39,534 bases of DNA, from positions 1 through 39,534 of the forward strand of contig NZ_JANYUY010000066.1 of assembly GCF_025060755.1 (NCBI RefSeq). The letters are read 5' to 3'. Position 1 is the stretch's first letter; every line of letters begins with the position of its first letter. Shown piece by piece: positions 22,105 through 30,544 of this stretch. Below the pieces are notes generated by a model, which was given only the letters and a program-made list of their open reading frames with translations, did no database searches and had not been told where the DNA came from. This DNA is from Paenibacillus doosanensis. Lineage in GTDB: Bacteria; Bacillota; Bacilli; Paenibacillales; NBRC-103111. Made by a program: the position numbers and the translations under genes.

Positions 22105-23547
22105 TTACGCTTGGTACTGATGGATCAAATCCATCTTCAGTTCCCACGCGGTCGTGCTCAGGTTGACCGGATATTCGGCGGGATTCAGCTTGCGCAAGTA
22201 CTCCGGCCAAAACAAGGCGAGCTGCTGCCGGTGATGGCTGCGAATTTGGTCCAAAGTCGGCAGTTCGTACACCTGGCGGCCGTCAACGAAGATCGGCGTC
22301 AATAGCGGCTTGGCATCGTAATTATCCACGTATCTGTAAATGTACGAATGCACCTTATCGAACAGCTTCAGCTTCTTGCCCTGCTGTACCTCGTTCTCCC
22401 CGGTGAGCGCCACGTAGTCGGCCACGGCTTTACCCGTTTCGCGGCTGACGATCCGGAATACGTCCTTCCTGCCGGGATTCGATACCTTCTCGGGATTTCC
22501 GGAAATTTTGATCACCGGTACTAGCTCACCGTCTTTCTCCCGGGCAACCAGCTTATATACGCCGCCCAGAGCCGGCTGATCCGCGGCCGTAATCAACTGT
22601 GTTCCTACACCCCAGCTATCGATCTTGGCGCCCTGCGCCTTCAAGTTGAAAATAATATTTTCATCGAGATCGTTCGAAGCTACGATAACGACATACGATA
22701 GTCCCGCCTCATCGAGCATGGTCCGCGCCGTTTTCGACAAATAAGCCAAATCGCCGCTGTCCAGCCGGATACCGCCCATCCGTTTCCCCTTCAGTTCCAT
22801 TTGTTTGGCGATTTTGATCGCATTCGGAACCCCGCTTCTCAGCGTATCGTACGTATCGACCAGCAGCGTCACCTGATTGGGCAGCGCCTCCGCATACCGT
22901 TCGAATGCGATTTCCTCCGAATCGTTGGACTGTACCCAGGCATGGGCATGAGTGCCTTTGCTCGGGATGCCGAACAGCATGCCCGCCCTCATATTCGACG
23001 TAGCGTCGAACCCGGCGATATACGAGGCCCGCGCCCCCCAGATCGCGGCATCCGCCTCCTGCGCCCTTCTCGTCCCGAACTCCATCAGCGTATCGTCCGG
23101 CGCAACCTGTCTAATACGGGAAGCCTTCGTAGCAATCAGCGTCTGGAAGTTCATGAAGTTCAGCATCGCCGTCTCCAGAAGCTGCGCTTCGAAGATCGTA
23201 GCCTCCACCCGGATGAGCGGCTCGTTGGGAAATACGATCGTGCCCTCTTCTACGCTGCTGATATTGCCGCCAAAGCGGAACCCACGCAGCTTATCGAGAA
23301 AAGCCGGATCGTATTGCTCCTCCTGCTCGCTTAAATATTGAATCGCCGCATCGTCGAAGTGAAGGCTGTTCACGTAGCGGACGATCCGCTCGAGTCCCGC
23401 AAACACCGCATATCCGTTGCCGAACGGCAGCTTGCGGAAAAAAACTTCAAACACCGCTTTATGATTCAGCGTGCCGTGAATCCAATGCGCGTACATCATA
23501 TTGATTTGGTATTTATCCGTATGCAAAGTCAAGTTATCGTAGGTCAT
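22105..23547 (-). CDS. pncB: Nicotinate phosphoribosyltransferase
   Basis: The protein has 480 residues from ATG 23547, with GGAGTGAT upstream; a slightly longer frame exists. It converts nicotinate, PRPP and ATP to nicotinate mononucleotide, the committing step of the Preiss-Handler pathway, in the cytoplasm. Seen: the opening LHTDKYQINMMYAHW, MEFGTRRAQEADAAIWGARA, the phospho-histidine region SKGTHAHAWVQSND, RLDSGDLAYLSK, and SWGVGTQLITAADQPALGGVYK. The length matches the long Bacillus-type enzymes. It lies 92 bases after the nicotinamidase gene, so nicotinamide to nicotinate to NaMN is encoded in one operon. Confidence 0.95.
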   Translation of the reverse strand: MTYDNLTLHTDKYQINMMYAHWIHGTLNHKAVFEVFFRKLPFGNGYAVFAGLERIVRYVNSLHFDDAAIQYLSEQEEQYDPAFLDKLRGFRFGGNISSVEEGTIVFPNEPLIRVEATIFEAQLLETAMLNFMNFQTLIATKASRIRQVAPDDTLMEFGTRRAQEADAAIWGARASYIAGFDATSNMRAGMLFGIPSKGTHAHAWVQSNDSEEIAFERYAEALPNQVTLLVDTYDTLRSGVPNAIKIAKQMELKGKRMGGIRLDSGDLAYLSKTARTMLDEAGLSYVVIVASNDLDENIIFNLKAQGAKIDSWGVGTQLITAADQPALGGVYKLVAREKDGELVPVIKISGNPEKVSNPGRKDVFRIVSRETGKAVADYVALTGENEVQQGKKLKLFDKVHSYIYRYVDNYDAKPLLTPIFVDGRQVYELPTLDQIRSHHRQQLALFWPEYLRKLNPAEYPVNLSTTAWELKMDLIHQYQA

Positions 23548-23639
23548 GCCGATCACTCCATCCACAGTTCGTCATATCGTTATCGAATTATTCCAGAATC
23601 CGTCCGGATTCCAATCAGTGTTCCCTCTTCTAAGGCGGG

Positions 23640-24182
23640 TTAAAACTTGGATACCACGCTGGCGCCGAGCGTATGTTCAAAATGCCCCAGGGCCCATTCA
23701 TGCCCCGCCGCATTGAAGCTGGCTGCCGCATCCCGGTGAACGACGATGTCGAACCCTTTGTTATACGCGTCGACCGCCGTATGAAGCACGCATATATCGG
23801 TGCAGACGCCGACGAGATGAAGCTCGCGGATGCCCCGCGACCGCAGCTTAAGCTCCAGATCGGTCCCGCAAAAAGCGCTGTATCTCGTTTTATCCATCCA
23901 ATAGATCGCTTCCCGGCTGCCTTCATACACCGGCTTCAGCTTGCCGTACAGCTCGCGGCCGCTTGTGCCGCGGATATTATGGGGCGGAAACAGCTTCGAC
24001 TCGGGGTGCAGCGGATCGTTCTCATCATGCAAATCTACCGCCATGACGACGAAATCCCCGCTCTGAACGAACTCTTCCGTAAGCTCCGCAATGCGTTCCT
24101 CAATGTCGATAGCCGGCTGGCCGCAAGGCAGCTTCCCTACGACAAAATCCACCGTATAATCAATTACAATAAGAGCTTTCAT
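23640..24182 (-). CDS. pncA: Nicotinamidase (isochorismatase-like cysteine hydrolase)
   Basis: This 180-residue enzyme has the catalytic triad D8 (LIVIDYTVDF), K98 (MDKTRYSAF) and C131 (VGVCTDICV). The metal-binding pair D50-x-H52 lies in AVDLHDENDP, with a further histidine near 60-68. It deamidates nicotinamide to nicotinate, the substrate of the next gene's product. Cytoplasmic, normal length, ATG with AAAGGACGGTG. It follows the Nudix regulator by 32 bases. Confidence 0.94.
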   Translation of the reverse strand: MKALIVIDYTVDFVVGKLPCGQPAIDIEERIAELTEEFVQSGDFVVMAVDLHDENDPLHPESKLFPPHNIRGTSGRELYGKLKPVYEGSREAIYWMDKTRYSAFCGTDLELKLRSRGIRELHLVGVCTDICVLHTAVDAYNKGFDIVVHRDAAASFNAAGHEWALGHFEHTLGASVVSKF

Positions 24183-24214
24183 CTTGGCACCGTCCTTTTT
24201 TTATCATAGTGGGA

Positions 24215-24985
24215 TTAGCTGTAAATCGACAGCTGCGGCTCCAGTCCCGTGAAGCAGTACAGCTGCGCCGCGCGCTGAGAATATTTATTCGACATGAGCG
24301 GCTGCCCGGCGGCATCCTTCACTTCCTCAATCAGCCCTTTGCGGCTCTGGGTGGAAGTAATTTTGCGAATAAAGTTCGGCTCTTCAAAATCGGGACAAAC
24401 CGTCTGAATCACCTGGTACAGCTCGCCGATCGTGAACTGACCGGGCAAAAACTGCTTGGCGATCGTCGTCGTCAGCATCTTCTCGCGGATACGCCTTAAC
24501 GCATCCTGCACGATTTGCCGATGGTCAAAAGCAAGCTCCATCGAAAGCGCCTCTCGCACAGAGAACAATCGGACCTCCGCGGCATCGTCCGCCGCCCTCC
24601 GCTTCTCCAAGTACTTCTCATTAACCAGAGCAAAAAATGCATGAGAGATGATCCATCCCCGCGGGTCGCGCTTCGGCGTGCTGTACACGTTGAAATATTC
24701 GAGGTGCACATCGGCCACCCCCGTTTCCTCCAGCAGCTCCCGGCGCGCGCATTCGTGAACCGTCTCGGTTTCCCTGGAGAACCCCCCGGGAAGCGCCCAT
24801 TGTCCGGCGAACGGCCACTGCTTCCGCTTAATAAGCAGCAGCTGCAGCTCCCGGTGGGGCAGCGATTTCTTCGTCCCCTGCTTTTCCGTTGAAGTGATGG
24901 TGAAGATGACGATGTCGGCGGGCGCTCCGTCCGGTGTGCGGTATTTATCGGCATGGTAAGTCGTTTCGTTATCTTGGGAATCCAT
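24215..24985 (-). CDS. NrtR-like Nudix-domain regulator of NAD metabolism
   Basis: The protein has 256 residues from ATG 24985 (AGGTGA upstream; a GTG nine bases earlier is in frame). Residues 20-160 form a Nudix domain with a complete Nudix box: GG (67-68), then E74 and RELLEETGV (82-90). The C-terminal 90 residues (QFLPGQFTIGELYQVIQTV, then NFIRKITSTQSRKGLI) form the winged helix typical of NrtR repressors. NrtR senses ADP-ribose or related NAD metabolites and represses NAD synthesis or salvage genes. First place in an operon with pncA and pncB supports that role. The intact Nudix box suggests it could also hydrolyse its ligand. Confidence 0.87.
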   Translation of the reverse strand: MDSQDNETTYHADKYRTPDGAPADIVIFTITSTEKQGTKKSLPHRELQLLLIKRKQWPFAGQWALPGGFSRETETVHECARRELLEETGVADVHLEYFNVYSTPKRDPRGWIISHAFFALVNEKYLEKRRAADDAAEVRLFSVREALSMELAFDHRQIVQDALRRIREKMLTTTIAKQFLPGQFTIGELYQVIQTVCPDFEEPNFIRKITSTQSRKGLIEEVKDAAGQPLMSNKYSQRAAQLYCFTGLEPQLSIYS

Positions 24986-25021
24986 TCGCTTCACCTGCCG
25001 CTTCTCTTTATATTGTCAATT

Positions 25022-25059
25022 TGATATTATCATTATGACATATTTATTTCTTTTGTCAA
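25022..25059 (-). promoter_or_regulatory. Promoter and putative operator of the NrtR-pncA-pncB operon
   Basis: Minus-strand TTGACA (25059-25054), a 16-base spacer, then CATAAT (25037-25032). The near-perfect palindrome TGATA-T-TATCA (25022-25032) begins at the -10 and covers the likely start site. It is a candidate autoregulatory site. Confidence 0.55.
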
Positions 25060-25180
25060 GACTCTTTTCTCAAAATAGGCAAAGCTTCCCTTGTCCATAA
25101 AAATTTCGATTCGCATCGCCATACCGATGCCGGAAATGTTAGAATGGATGTACACTTTGTCTGCAAAGGAGGCACCTTTC

Positions 25181-26074
25181 TTGCCGGACATTTTCGGACC
25201 CAAATATTATATCGAGAACGACTCTTTTTCCATCCAATACATGTATCGTAAAGGGTTTTCGACGATGTCGACGCCTCATTTTCATCCTTTTTACGAAATT
25301 TACTTTTTGCTTCAAGGCGAACGGACTTACTTCATTAACGGCAACATCTATACCGCCCGCCGCGGCGACATGATTCTTGTAAACCCTTACGACGTACATA
25401 GAACGACGAGCTCCGAGGTGCAGGAATTCGAACGCATCCTGATTAATTTCAAGGAGACGTTCGTGCCGCCCGGCGGCGCCCAGACGCTGGTGCGCTTCCT
25501 CCCGTTCGCGCAAGGTTCGAGTCTCGTCCGGTTTTCAATGAAAGAGCAGCCGGTCGTCGAGCAGATGATCCGGGAAATGCTGACGGAATGCGAGAATCAG
25601 CAGGACGGTTACGTCGAATATATCAAGTCGCTGATGAGCCAGCTCTTGATCAAGATTTTCCGGCAGAGCACGGAGGCCAAGCAGGAGCCGCTGCAGTACG
25701 CCCATCCGATGCATCAGAAAATATCGGAAATCGCCACGCATTTGAACCATCATTTTCAGGAAAATATTACGCTGGAGCAGACCGCCAAGCAATTTTATAT
25801 CAGCACTTCGTACTTAAGCCGCGTGTTTAAAAAGGTGACCGGGTTTCACTTCAGGGAGTACCTGCAGCTCATCCGGGTCAAGGAAGCGCAGCGGCTGCTG
25901 CGCGAGTCGCATGAGAAAGTGCTGACGATCGCGGAGAAAACCGGCTTCGAGCATGTCGCCCATTTCAACACGACGTTCAAAAAAGTTACCGGCATGACCC
26001 CGCTCCGCTACCGCAAGCATAACCGGAACAGCGTCCCCCATCCGGTAGGGCAGGAGCAGGATTACTCGATGTAA
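25181..26074 (+). CDS. AraC family regulator with cupin sensor domain
   Basis: The protein has 297 residues from TTG 25181, chosen because AAAGGAGG stands eight bases upstream; the open frame reaches back to 25091 without a ribosome site. The N-terminal cupin contains HFHPFYEIYFLLQGERTYFI and the second motif RRGDMILVNPYDVHRTT. The C-terminal 100 residues hold two helix-turn-helix motifs (ITLEQTAKQFYISTSYLSRV and EKTGFEHVAHFNTTFKKVTG). It is a typical sugar-responsive AraC regulator, divergent from the NAD operon and not next to a transport or catabolic gene, so its target cannot be read from context. Confidence 0.88.
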   Translation: MPDIFGPKYYIENDSFSIQYMYRKGFSTMSTPHFHPFYEIYFLLQGERTYFINGNIYTARRGDMILVNPYDVHRTTSSEVQEFERILINFKETFVPPGGAQTLVRFLPFAQGSSLVRFSMKEQPVVEQMIREMLTECENQQDGYVEYIKSLMSQLLIKIFRQSTEAKQEPLQYAHPMHQKISEIATHLNHHFQENITLEQTAKQFYISTSYLSRVFKKVTGFHFREYLQLIRVKEAQRLLRESHEKVLTIAEKTGFEHVAHFNTTFKKVTGMTPLRYRKHNRNSVPHPVGQEQDYSM

Positions 26075-26093
26075 GGGGGGGCTTGAACGGGAA

Positions 26094-26123
26094 AAAGGCT
26101 GCAGCTTGTTAACGGCTGCGGCC
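26094..26123 (+). terminator. Weak hairpin after the AraC gene
   Basis: GGCTGCAG / CTGCGGCC pair with one wobble around 26097-26124. It is followed by CGTTACAATTTATT rather than a clean T-run, so terminator function is uncertain. Confidence 0.35.
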
Positions 26124-26204
26124 CGTTACAATTTATTCATAGCGACGCACGGTTCCTATAAAGCCACTCCTATTTAAGGGAATCGCTTTGAATGGAACTT
26201 ATCG

Positions 26205-26354
26205 TTAGTTCAAAAATTCTTTTACGACTTCTATAAATAATGTAGGCTCTTCGAGATGTGGACAATGATTGCTTTCCTCAAAAACATATAGCTTAGAACC
26301 GTCAATTAACCGATGTATTTCTTCAGAACATTCTAGAGGGCACCTCCATGATGA
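26205..26354 (-). pseudogene. C-terminal fragment of an alpha/beta hydrolase
   Basis: On the minus strand a frame of about 48 codons ends at TAA (26207-26205). It reads ECSEEIHRLIDGSKLYVFEE then SNHCPHLEEPTLFIEVVKEF, the unmistakable end of a proline-iminopeptidase-like or general alpha/beta hydrolase, including the catalytic-histidine stretch (SNH). A stop lies just upstream of SSWRCPLE, no start codon exists, and the nucleophile half is absent. It is a remnant left beside the MazG gene. Confidence 0.65.
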
Positions 26355-26376
26355 TTATAAGGCCCCACCCTCCCGA

Positions 26377-26670
26377 TTATTTGTTCCACTTTACTTTATT
26401 GATTTGTTCCTTCAATTCGAGGCACTCCTGCAAATCGATATCATACACGTTGGCCAGAGCCGCCACGTAATACAGAACGTCATACAATTCCTCTTCGATC
26501 GTTCCCTTAATGCTTTCTCCTCGCTGCAGGCGGCTTTGCTTCCTGACAACCTCGGCCAATTCCCCGATCTCTTCGATTAATTTGTAAAAATATCGCTCCT
26601 TGGCCTCCGGATGATGATCGGTTCTCCGTATTTGCTCCTGAAGCTGCCGGATCGTCATATCCTGCGTCAT
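26377..26670 (-). CDS. MazG-like nucleotide pyrophosphohydrolase
   Basis: This 97-residue all-alpha protein has the MazG metal motif: EEIGELAEVVRKQSR supplies the first ExxE-type helix, and the second is in GTIEEELYDVLYYVAALANV (EExxD). It hydrolyses NTPs or modified NTPs to NMP and pyrophosphate, a housecleaning role, in the cytoplasm. Its ATG overlaps the stop of the upstream phosphatase gene by four bases (ATGA), so the two are translationally coupled. Confidence 0.86.
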   Translation of the reverse strand: MTQDMTIRQLQEQIRRTDHHPEAKERYFYKLIEEIGELAEVVRKQSRLQRGESIKGTIEEELYDVLYYVAALANVYDIDLQECLELKEQINKVKWNK

Positions 26671-27302
26671 ACGGCCGAATCCTCCTCTACAGCCAGATGG
26701 CTCGTCTCATTCCTGCCGGTAATGGTCCAACCCTCTTCCGTCCGCTCAACGATATGCAGGCCGGTGCTGCCGGCGGAATGAAACGGAGCCTTGTTCGTCC
26801 AGTCCAATCTGGACAGCAGGTAGTAGATCACATTGATAACGCCGCCGTGCGTTACGACCAGCACATTGGCTTCCAACTCCGCCTGTTCGAGCCGGGAGAG
26901 CAAGTGCTCGAATGCGCCGCGGATTCGCGCATAAAACTGCTGCGGGCTTTCGCCTTCGGGGAACGGCTCGTCCATCCGCAGCGTGTTGAAATAAACGCCC
27001 GGAAACCGCCGCTCCGCTTCCGGATTGGGCATACCTGCAAGCAGTCCGTTATTCATCTCCCGCCAGGCGGAGGAATAGATGACGGGCAGTTTCAGCTCTG
27101 CGGCCGCTTCGCGCGCCGTTTCCATCGCACGCTGCAGGTCACTGCTGACGATCGTATTGATGTTAAAGACGGCTTGATGCCGGGCCAGGTACGCTCCCAG
27201 CTTCCGCGATTGAAGTATGCCGTCCGCCGTCAAGCCCCTCGGGCTCCAGCCGCCGCGATAGCCGCTCTCGTCTTCGCCGTGTCTTGCCAGAATGATCTTC
27301 AT
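26667..27302 (-). CDS. Histidine phosphatase (phosphoglycerate-mutase-like)
   Basis: This 211-residue protein has the phospho-histidine motif ARHGE at residues 6-10, R58-type SSDLQRAMETA, and the second catalytic histidine in VLVVTHGGVINVIYYLL. This is the cobC/PhoE-type subgroup, which dephosphorylates small phosphorylated metabolites. The substrate is undetermined. The start ATG at 27302 has GGAGG twelve bases upstream, a long spacing. Coupled to MazG, it may share a nucleotide or sugar-phosphate housecleaning role (inference). Confidence 0.87.
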   Translation of the reverse strand: MKIILARHGEDESGYRGGWSPRGLTADGILQSRKLGAYLARHQAVFNINTIVSSDLQRAMETAREAAAELKLPVIYSSAWREMNNGLLAGMPNPEAERRFPGVYFNTLRMDEPFPEGESPQQFYARIRGAFEHLLSRLEQAELEANVLVVTHGGVINVIYYLLSRLDWTNKAPFHSAGSTGLHIVERTEEGWTITGRNETSHLAVEEDSAV

Positions 27303-27403
27303 TAGCCACTGAGTCCTCCTTGCATTAGGAACACGAGTCTGGGACGCATGTCCGTTTCTTTAAACGTACCATAAATTAACAGTTATTTCTACTGCCTGAT
27401 CGG

Positions 27404-27504
27404 GAACAAATCCCCCAAAAGTGACGTGTAGACTTTACTTTCGGGGGAGACCCCGGATATCCTCAGGATATTGCTGCGCATCATTTCCTAAACAACAAAA
27501 AGAC
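27404..27504. repeat. Dispersed repeat, copy 2 (short form)
   Basis: It matches copy 1 at 17926-18106 with few substitutions but without its 79-base middle. In this form CCCCC-A-AAAGT (27412-27422) can pair with ACTTT-C-GGGGG to give an 11-position stem with one mismatch, exposing a short loop. It is followed, as in copy 1, by a terminator stem. The rest of 27303-27663 shows nothing coding. Confidence 0.75.
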
Positions 27505-27520
27505 AGCCTCAACGGCTGTC
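27495..27520 (-). terminator. Terminator downstream of the GH43 operon
   Basis: A perfect stem GACAGCC / GGCTGTC (27502-27508 and 27514-27520). On the minus strand it is followed by TTTTTGTTGTTT. It lies about 145 bases past the GH43 stop codon. Confidence 0.7.
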
Positions 27521-27663
27521 TCCTTCTATAAGAAAAAACATAACTGCACATGCGGGAATCTATTCTTTAAACGAAAAAGCTTCCGTCTACAAGGACGAGC
27601 GCCGACGTTATTTCCAGCTCCCTCTCGGCTCTCCCGGCCGCTGTTTGGCCACAATTCCGGTAC

Positions 27664-29202
27664 TTACTCGCCCGCGGCGGGCACGTAATGAAACCAGTCA
27701 ATATCCGCGGGGATGCTGCGTCCCGATCCGCCGCTCACGGCATAGAAGCCGACCATCGTGCCGGTGAACGCCTTTTTCTCCATCGTTCCCTCGTCGCTTA
27801 AGAATACGGCGTCGCCGATCCGCCCGGCGAGAACCCAATTCTCGTTGTCGCCGCTATAGTAGAAGCTGCGGACTTCGCGATCGACGCGAACCTGCAGGTA
27901 GATCGCCTCCGCCTCCGTTTGGCCGATAGCCGCCGATTGCAGCTCGCGGGTCACCGAAGCCCGGCGCTCGATCAGCTTGAGCTTAAGCCCGCTATCTTGA
28001 GCAACGCACAGCTTCACGAAGCAGCGGGTGTCGTAATAGCAGACGAGTCCTGCCTCTTCTCCGTCCCGCTCGGGCCGAAACTCCAGCTTCATGCTCGCGC
28101 TGTAGCGGTGATGCTGCTCCCTGCGCACCAGCACATTGCGGGCTTCGATCGTATCGATATCCGCTTCACCCGTCCATAGACGCACGCAGCCGGGTCTTTC
28201 GGTCAGCGACCACTTCGCCTCGTCGGGGTTTCTCGCAAACTGCCAATGCAGCGGCAGCGCGGATTCGTCGAAATCATCCAGCGCCGGATACGGATAGACC
28301 GTCTCCTCCAGCTGCGGAGCTCTCTGAGTGACGCTCGGACCGCGCCCCTCGTTCACCTCGAACCAGCCGTCCGCGGTCCAGCGAACCGGCTCCAGACATG
28401 TTTCCCTGCCGAGCGTACAGTAGTTTCCGGCTACCGGTCTTCCCGCCAAATGCACCATCCACCACTCGCCGTGCTGCGTCTGAACCAGCTTCCCGTGACC
28501 TGCGCGTTGAATCGCCGCAGCGGGGTCGGTCTGGGTATGAACGGGATTATCCGGGCACGATTCATATGGCCCTGTAAGGTAACGGGAACGCGCCGTCGTG
28601 ACGCAATGACCGTACTCCGTGCCGCCTTCGGCCAAAATGATGTAGTAATAGCCGTCTTTTTTCAAAATATGCGGCCCTTCCGGCGAAGCCTTGCCCGTTC
28701 CCGGCCATAGAAAGACGGTTTCGCCCTCTGCGCCCGACATATCGTCCTTCAGCTTCAGCAGCTTGGCGCCGCCGCCCCCGAACACCATGTAACGGCTGCC
28801 GTCGTCATCAATGAACAGGGAGGGATCGAGCCCTTCTTCGTTGATTGTTACAGGCTTCGAATAAGGTCCTTCCGGCCGGTCCGAATGCATCAGAATATTG
28901 CGCCGACCCGAGCCGTGCAGACGCAGCGTAGCCATAATATAAAATGTACCTTCATGATAAGCGATATCCGGCGCCCAAATCCCGTAAGAGTCCGGCAAAT
29001 CCGATAGCTGAATATAATCGCTTTCGGTGATCGCATGGCCGATATATTCCCAGTGGACCAAATCCCGCGAATGAGAAATGACGATAGCCGGGAAAAACTG
29101 AAACGTGGAATTGACCATATAATAATCTTCGCCGACCCGCACGATCGACGGATCGGGATGAAATCCGGGCCGGATAGGGTTCGTATACGTTCTGCTGTTC
29201 AC
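27664..29202 (-). CDS. GH43 family glycosidase (beta-xylosidase/arabinofuranosidase type), first copy
   Basis: The protein has 512 residues from GTG 29202, which has AAAAGGAGC upstream; the frame back to 29274 lacks a ribosome site. The N-terminal five-bladed propeller has the GH43 triad: base D17 in RPGFHPDPSI, the pKa-modulating Asp in GLDPSLFIDDDG, and the acid Glu in SPEGPHILKK. The C-terminal 190 residues (FARNPDEAKWSLTERPG, then VGFYAVSGG) are the beta-sandwich found in xylosidases. No signal peptide, so it acts on imported oligosaccharides in the cytoplasm. Its substrate is probably arabinoxylan or xylo-oligosaccharides. It is paralogous to the 30545 gene. Confidence 0.92.
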   Translation of the reverse strand: MNSRTYTNPIRPGFHPDPSIVRVGEDYYMVNSTFQFFPAIVISHSRDLVHWEYIGHAITESDYIQLSDLPDSYGIWAPDIAYHEGTFYIMATLRLHGSGRRNILMHSDRPEGPYSKPVTINEEGLDPSLFIDDDGSRYMVFGGGGAKLLKLKDDMSGAEGETVFLWPGTGKASPEGPHILKKDGYYYIILAEGGTEYGHCVTTARSRYLTGPYESCPDNPVHTQTDPAAAIQRAGHGKLVQTQHGEWWMVHLAGRPVAGNYCTLGRETCLEPVRWTADGWFEVNEGRGPSVTQRAPQLEETVYPYPALDDFDESALPLHWQFARNPDEAKWSLTERPGCVRLWTGEADIDTIEARNVLVRREQHHRYSASMKLEFRPERDGEEAGLVCYYDTRCFVKLCVAQDSGLKLKLIERRASVTRELQSAAIGQTEAEAIYLQVRVDREVRSFYYSGDNENWVLAGRIGDAVFLSDEGTMEKKAFTGTMVGFYAVSGGSGRSIPADIDWFHYVPAAGE

Positions 29203-29315
29203 TGTAAGCTCCTTTTCTGCTAGCTTTAGAAGGGTGGTGAAAAAGCTCGCTGCGGCGTCCATTTGATCCTCCAATCGCTGTTGAAATCGGATTATTTTCC
29301 CATTTTTTTATGAAG

Positions 29316-29329
29316 AGAATCCGTTTTCA
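29316..29329 (-). promoter_or_regulatory. CcpA cre-like site upstream of the first GH43 gene
   Basis: Minus-strand TGAAAACGGATTCT matches the cre pattern TGWAARCGYTWNCW at 12 of 14 positions. It lies about 115 bases upstream of the GTG start, suggesting catabolite control. Confidence 0.4.
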
Positions 29330-29391
29330 AAGGCGACCGCTTACGCTTTTCCAGATTCAAATGGCCCCTCCGCCCTTTTTTTACCATACTT

Positions 29392-30522
29392 TTAGCGGCG
29401 GCCGATATTGTCGAGAAACGCTGCCGGAGACGCCGACGCAAGCGGACGATGCTCCACGCCGGCAAGCTTGTGGCAATACTCGCGAATAAGCAGCGCTTGA
29501 GTTCCCGCGTTCATATCCCCTTCCACGAGCCCTTGGCCGATAGGCACCGGCGCAGGCATGTACGAATAGAAGTCGCCTTCTTTCACCTGGGCTACGTTAG
29601 GGGCAGGCGGCGATTGATGAATTTCGCGGGAGAAGCCTCCGTCCGGCCGCAATAGCTTGCGCATGTTGGAGACCGTAATGCGGATAATCTCCTCCAATTC
29701 CTCCTCGGGAATACGCAGCTCCTGCCGGAACGTGCCGAGCAGATCGATCGGATTGCGAATCCAGCACATATCTCGCGCCTCGTCTTCGCGAAGACAGCTT
29801 AAGATCGTCCGGTAGATCCGGTCGATGTTCGGCGTGCGAACGCCGAAACGGGAATAGAACGCATTGAGCTTAAACGTTCCCGATATGCGGATGTAACGGT
29901 TCCCTTCGCCCCATAAACCGGTCTCGGGGTCTTGAATCGAGGCGAAATAACGCTCGCCCGCTTCGATAAATTCCCTCCGCTCCGGCTCTTCGAACTTGGC
30001 GATATGATGGTTCGGCGTTCCCATAAAATCGCAGCCTCTCCAGCTGTTGCTCAGATCGACCCGCTTCAGCCACTCCACATAACTTTCCGGCGACCGCAGG
30101 TAGTCCGGTCTCTCCTGTACCTGATGGGGCAGCGGACATAGCGGGGCAGAGCCCAGACGATGCAGCGAGTTGGTGCTGTAGCCCAAAGCGCGCATTACCA
30201 TAACCTCATCCTTGCGCATATTCGGATCGGAGTCATAGAAATAACCGGAATCCGGGTCCTGCTTATTGCGGAAAAATGCCGCGATATTTTCCTTCGTCTC
30301 CTGAGGAAGTGCATCGAATAAGCCGGATCGGAGCAAAATATTGACCGCCTGCGCCGTCGATTCGATATCCGGAATAAAGTTCTCCATATCGAACGAGCTG
30401 CGGGCATAATAGAAGCCTCCGGAGGCAGAATCGTACTGGCCTGCGAGCCACTTGAAAAAATCGCCGAACAATGAGTCCATTTCACCAAGTTGTTCCCTGA
30501 TTTGCTGAGCTGCCGTTGTCAT
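29392..30522 (-). CDS. Alpha/alpha-toroid (terpenoid-cyclase-like fold) protein of unknown function between two GH43 genes
   Basis: The protein has 376 residues from ATG 30522 (AAGGGATGA upstream). It has no signal peptide. Repeated units combine amphipathic helices with a turn motif of the type D-x-x-S/T-G-x-F/W: DSASGGFYY, DPDSGYFYDSD, DPETGLWGEG and RPDGGFSRE. This is the signature of alpha/alpha-barrel proteins such as prenyltransferases, squalene cyclases and some polysaccharide lyases or hydrolases. No known catalytic motif (DxDD, QW with Asp) is evident. It lies 22 bases after the second GH43 gene and is co-transcribed with it, so a role in sugar-chain processing is inferred. Confidence 0.75.
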   Translation of the reverse strand: MTTAAQQIREQLGEMDSLFGDFFKWLAGQYDSASGGFYYARSSFDMENFIPDIESTAQAVNILLRSGLFDALPQETKENIAAFFRNKQDPDSGYFYDSDPNMRKDEVMVMRALGYSTNSLHRLGSAPLCPLPHQVQERPDYLRSPESYVEWLKRVDLSNSWRGCDFMGTPNHHIAKFEEPERREFIEAGERYFASIQDPETGLWGEGNRYIRISGTFKLNAFYSRFGVRTPNIDRIYRTILSCLREDEARDMCWIRNPIDLLGTFRQELRIPEEELEEIIRITVSNMRKLLRPDGGFSREIHQSPPAPNVAQVKEGDFYSYMPAPVPIGQGLVEGDMNAGTQALLIREYCHKLAGVEHRPLASASPAAFLDNIGRR

Positions 30523-30544
30523 CTGCGCGTCATCCCTTCGCTTG

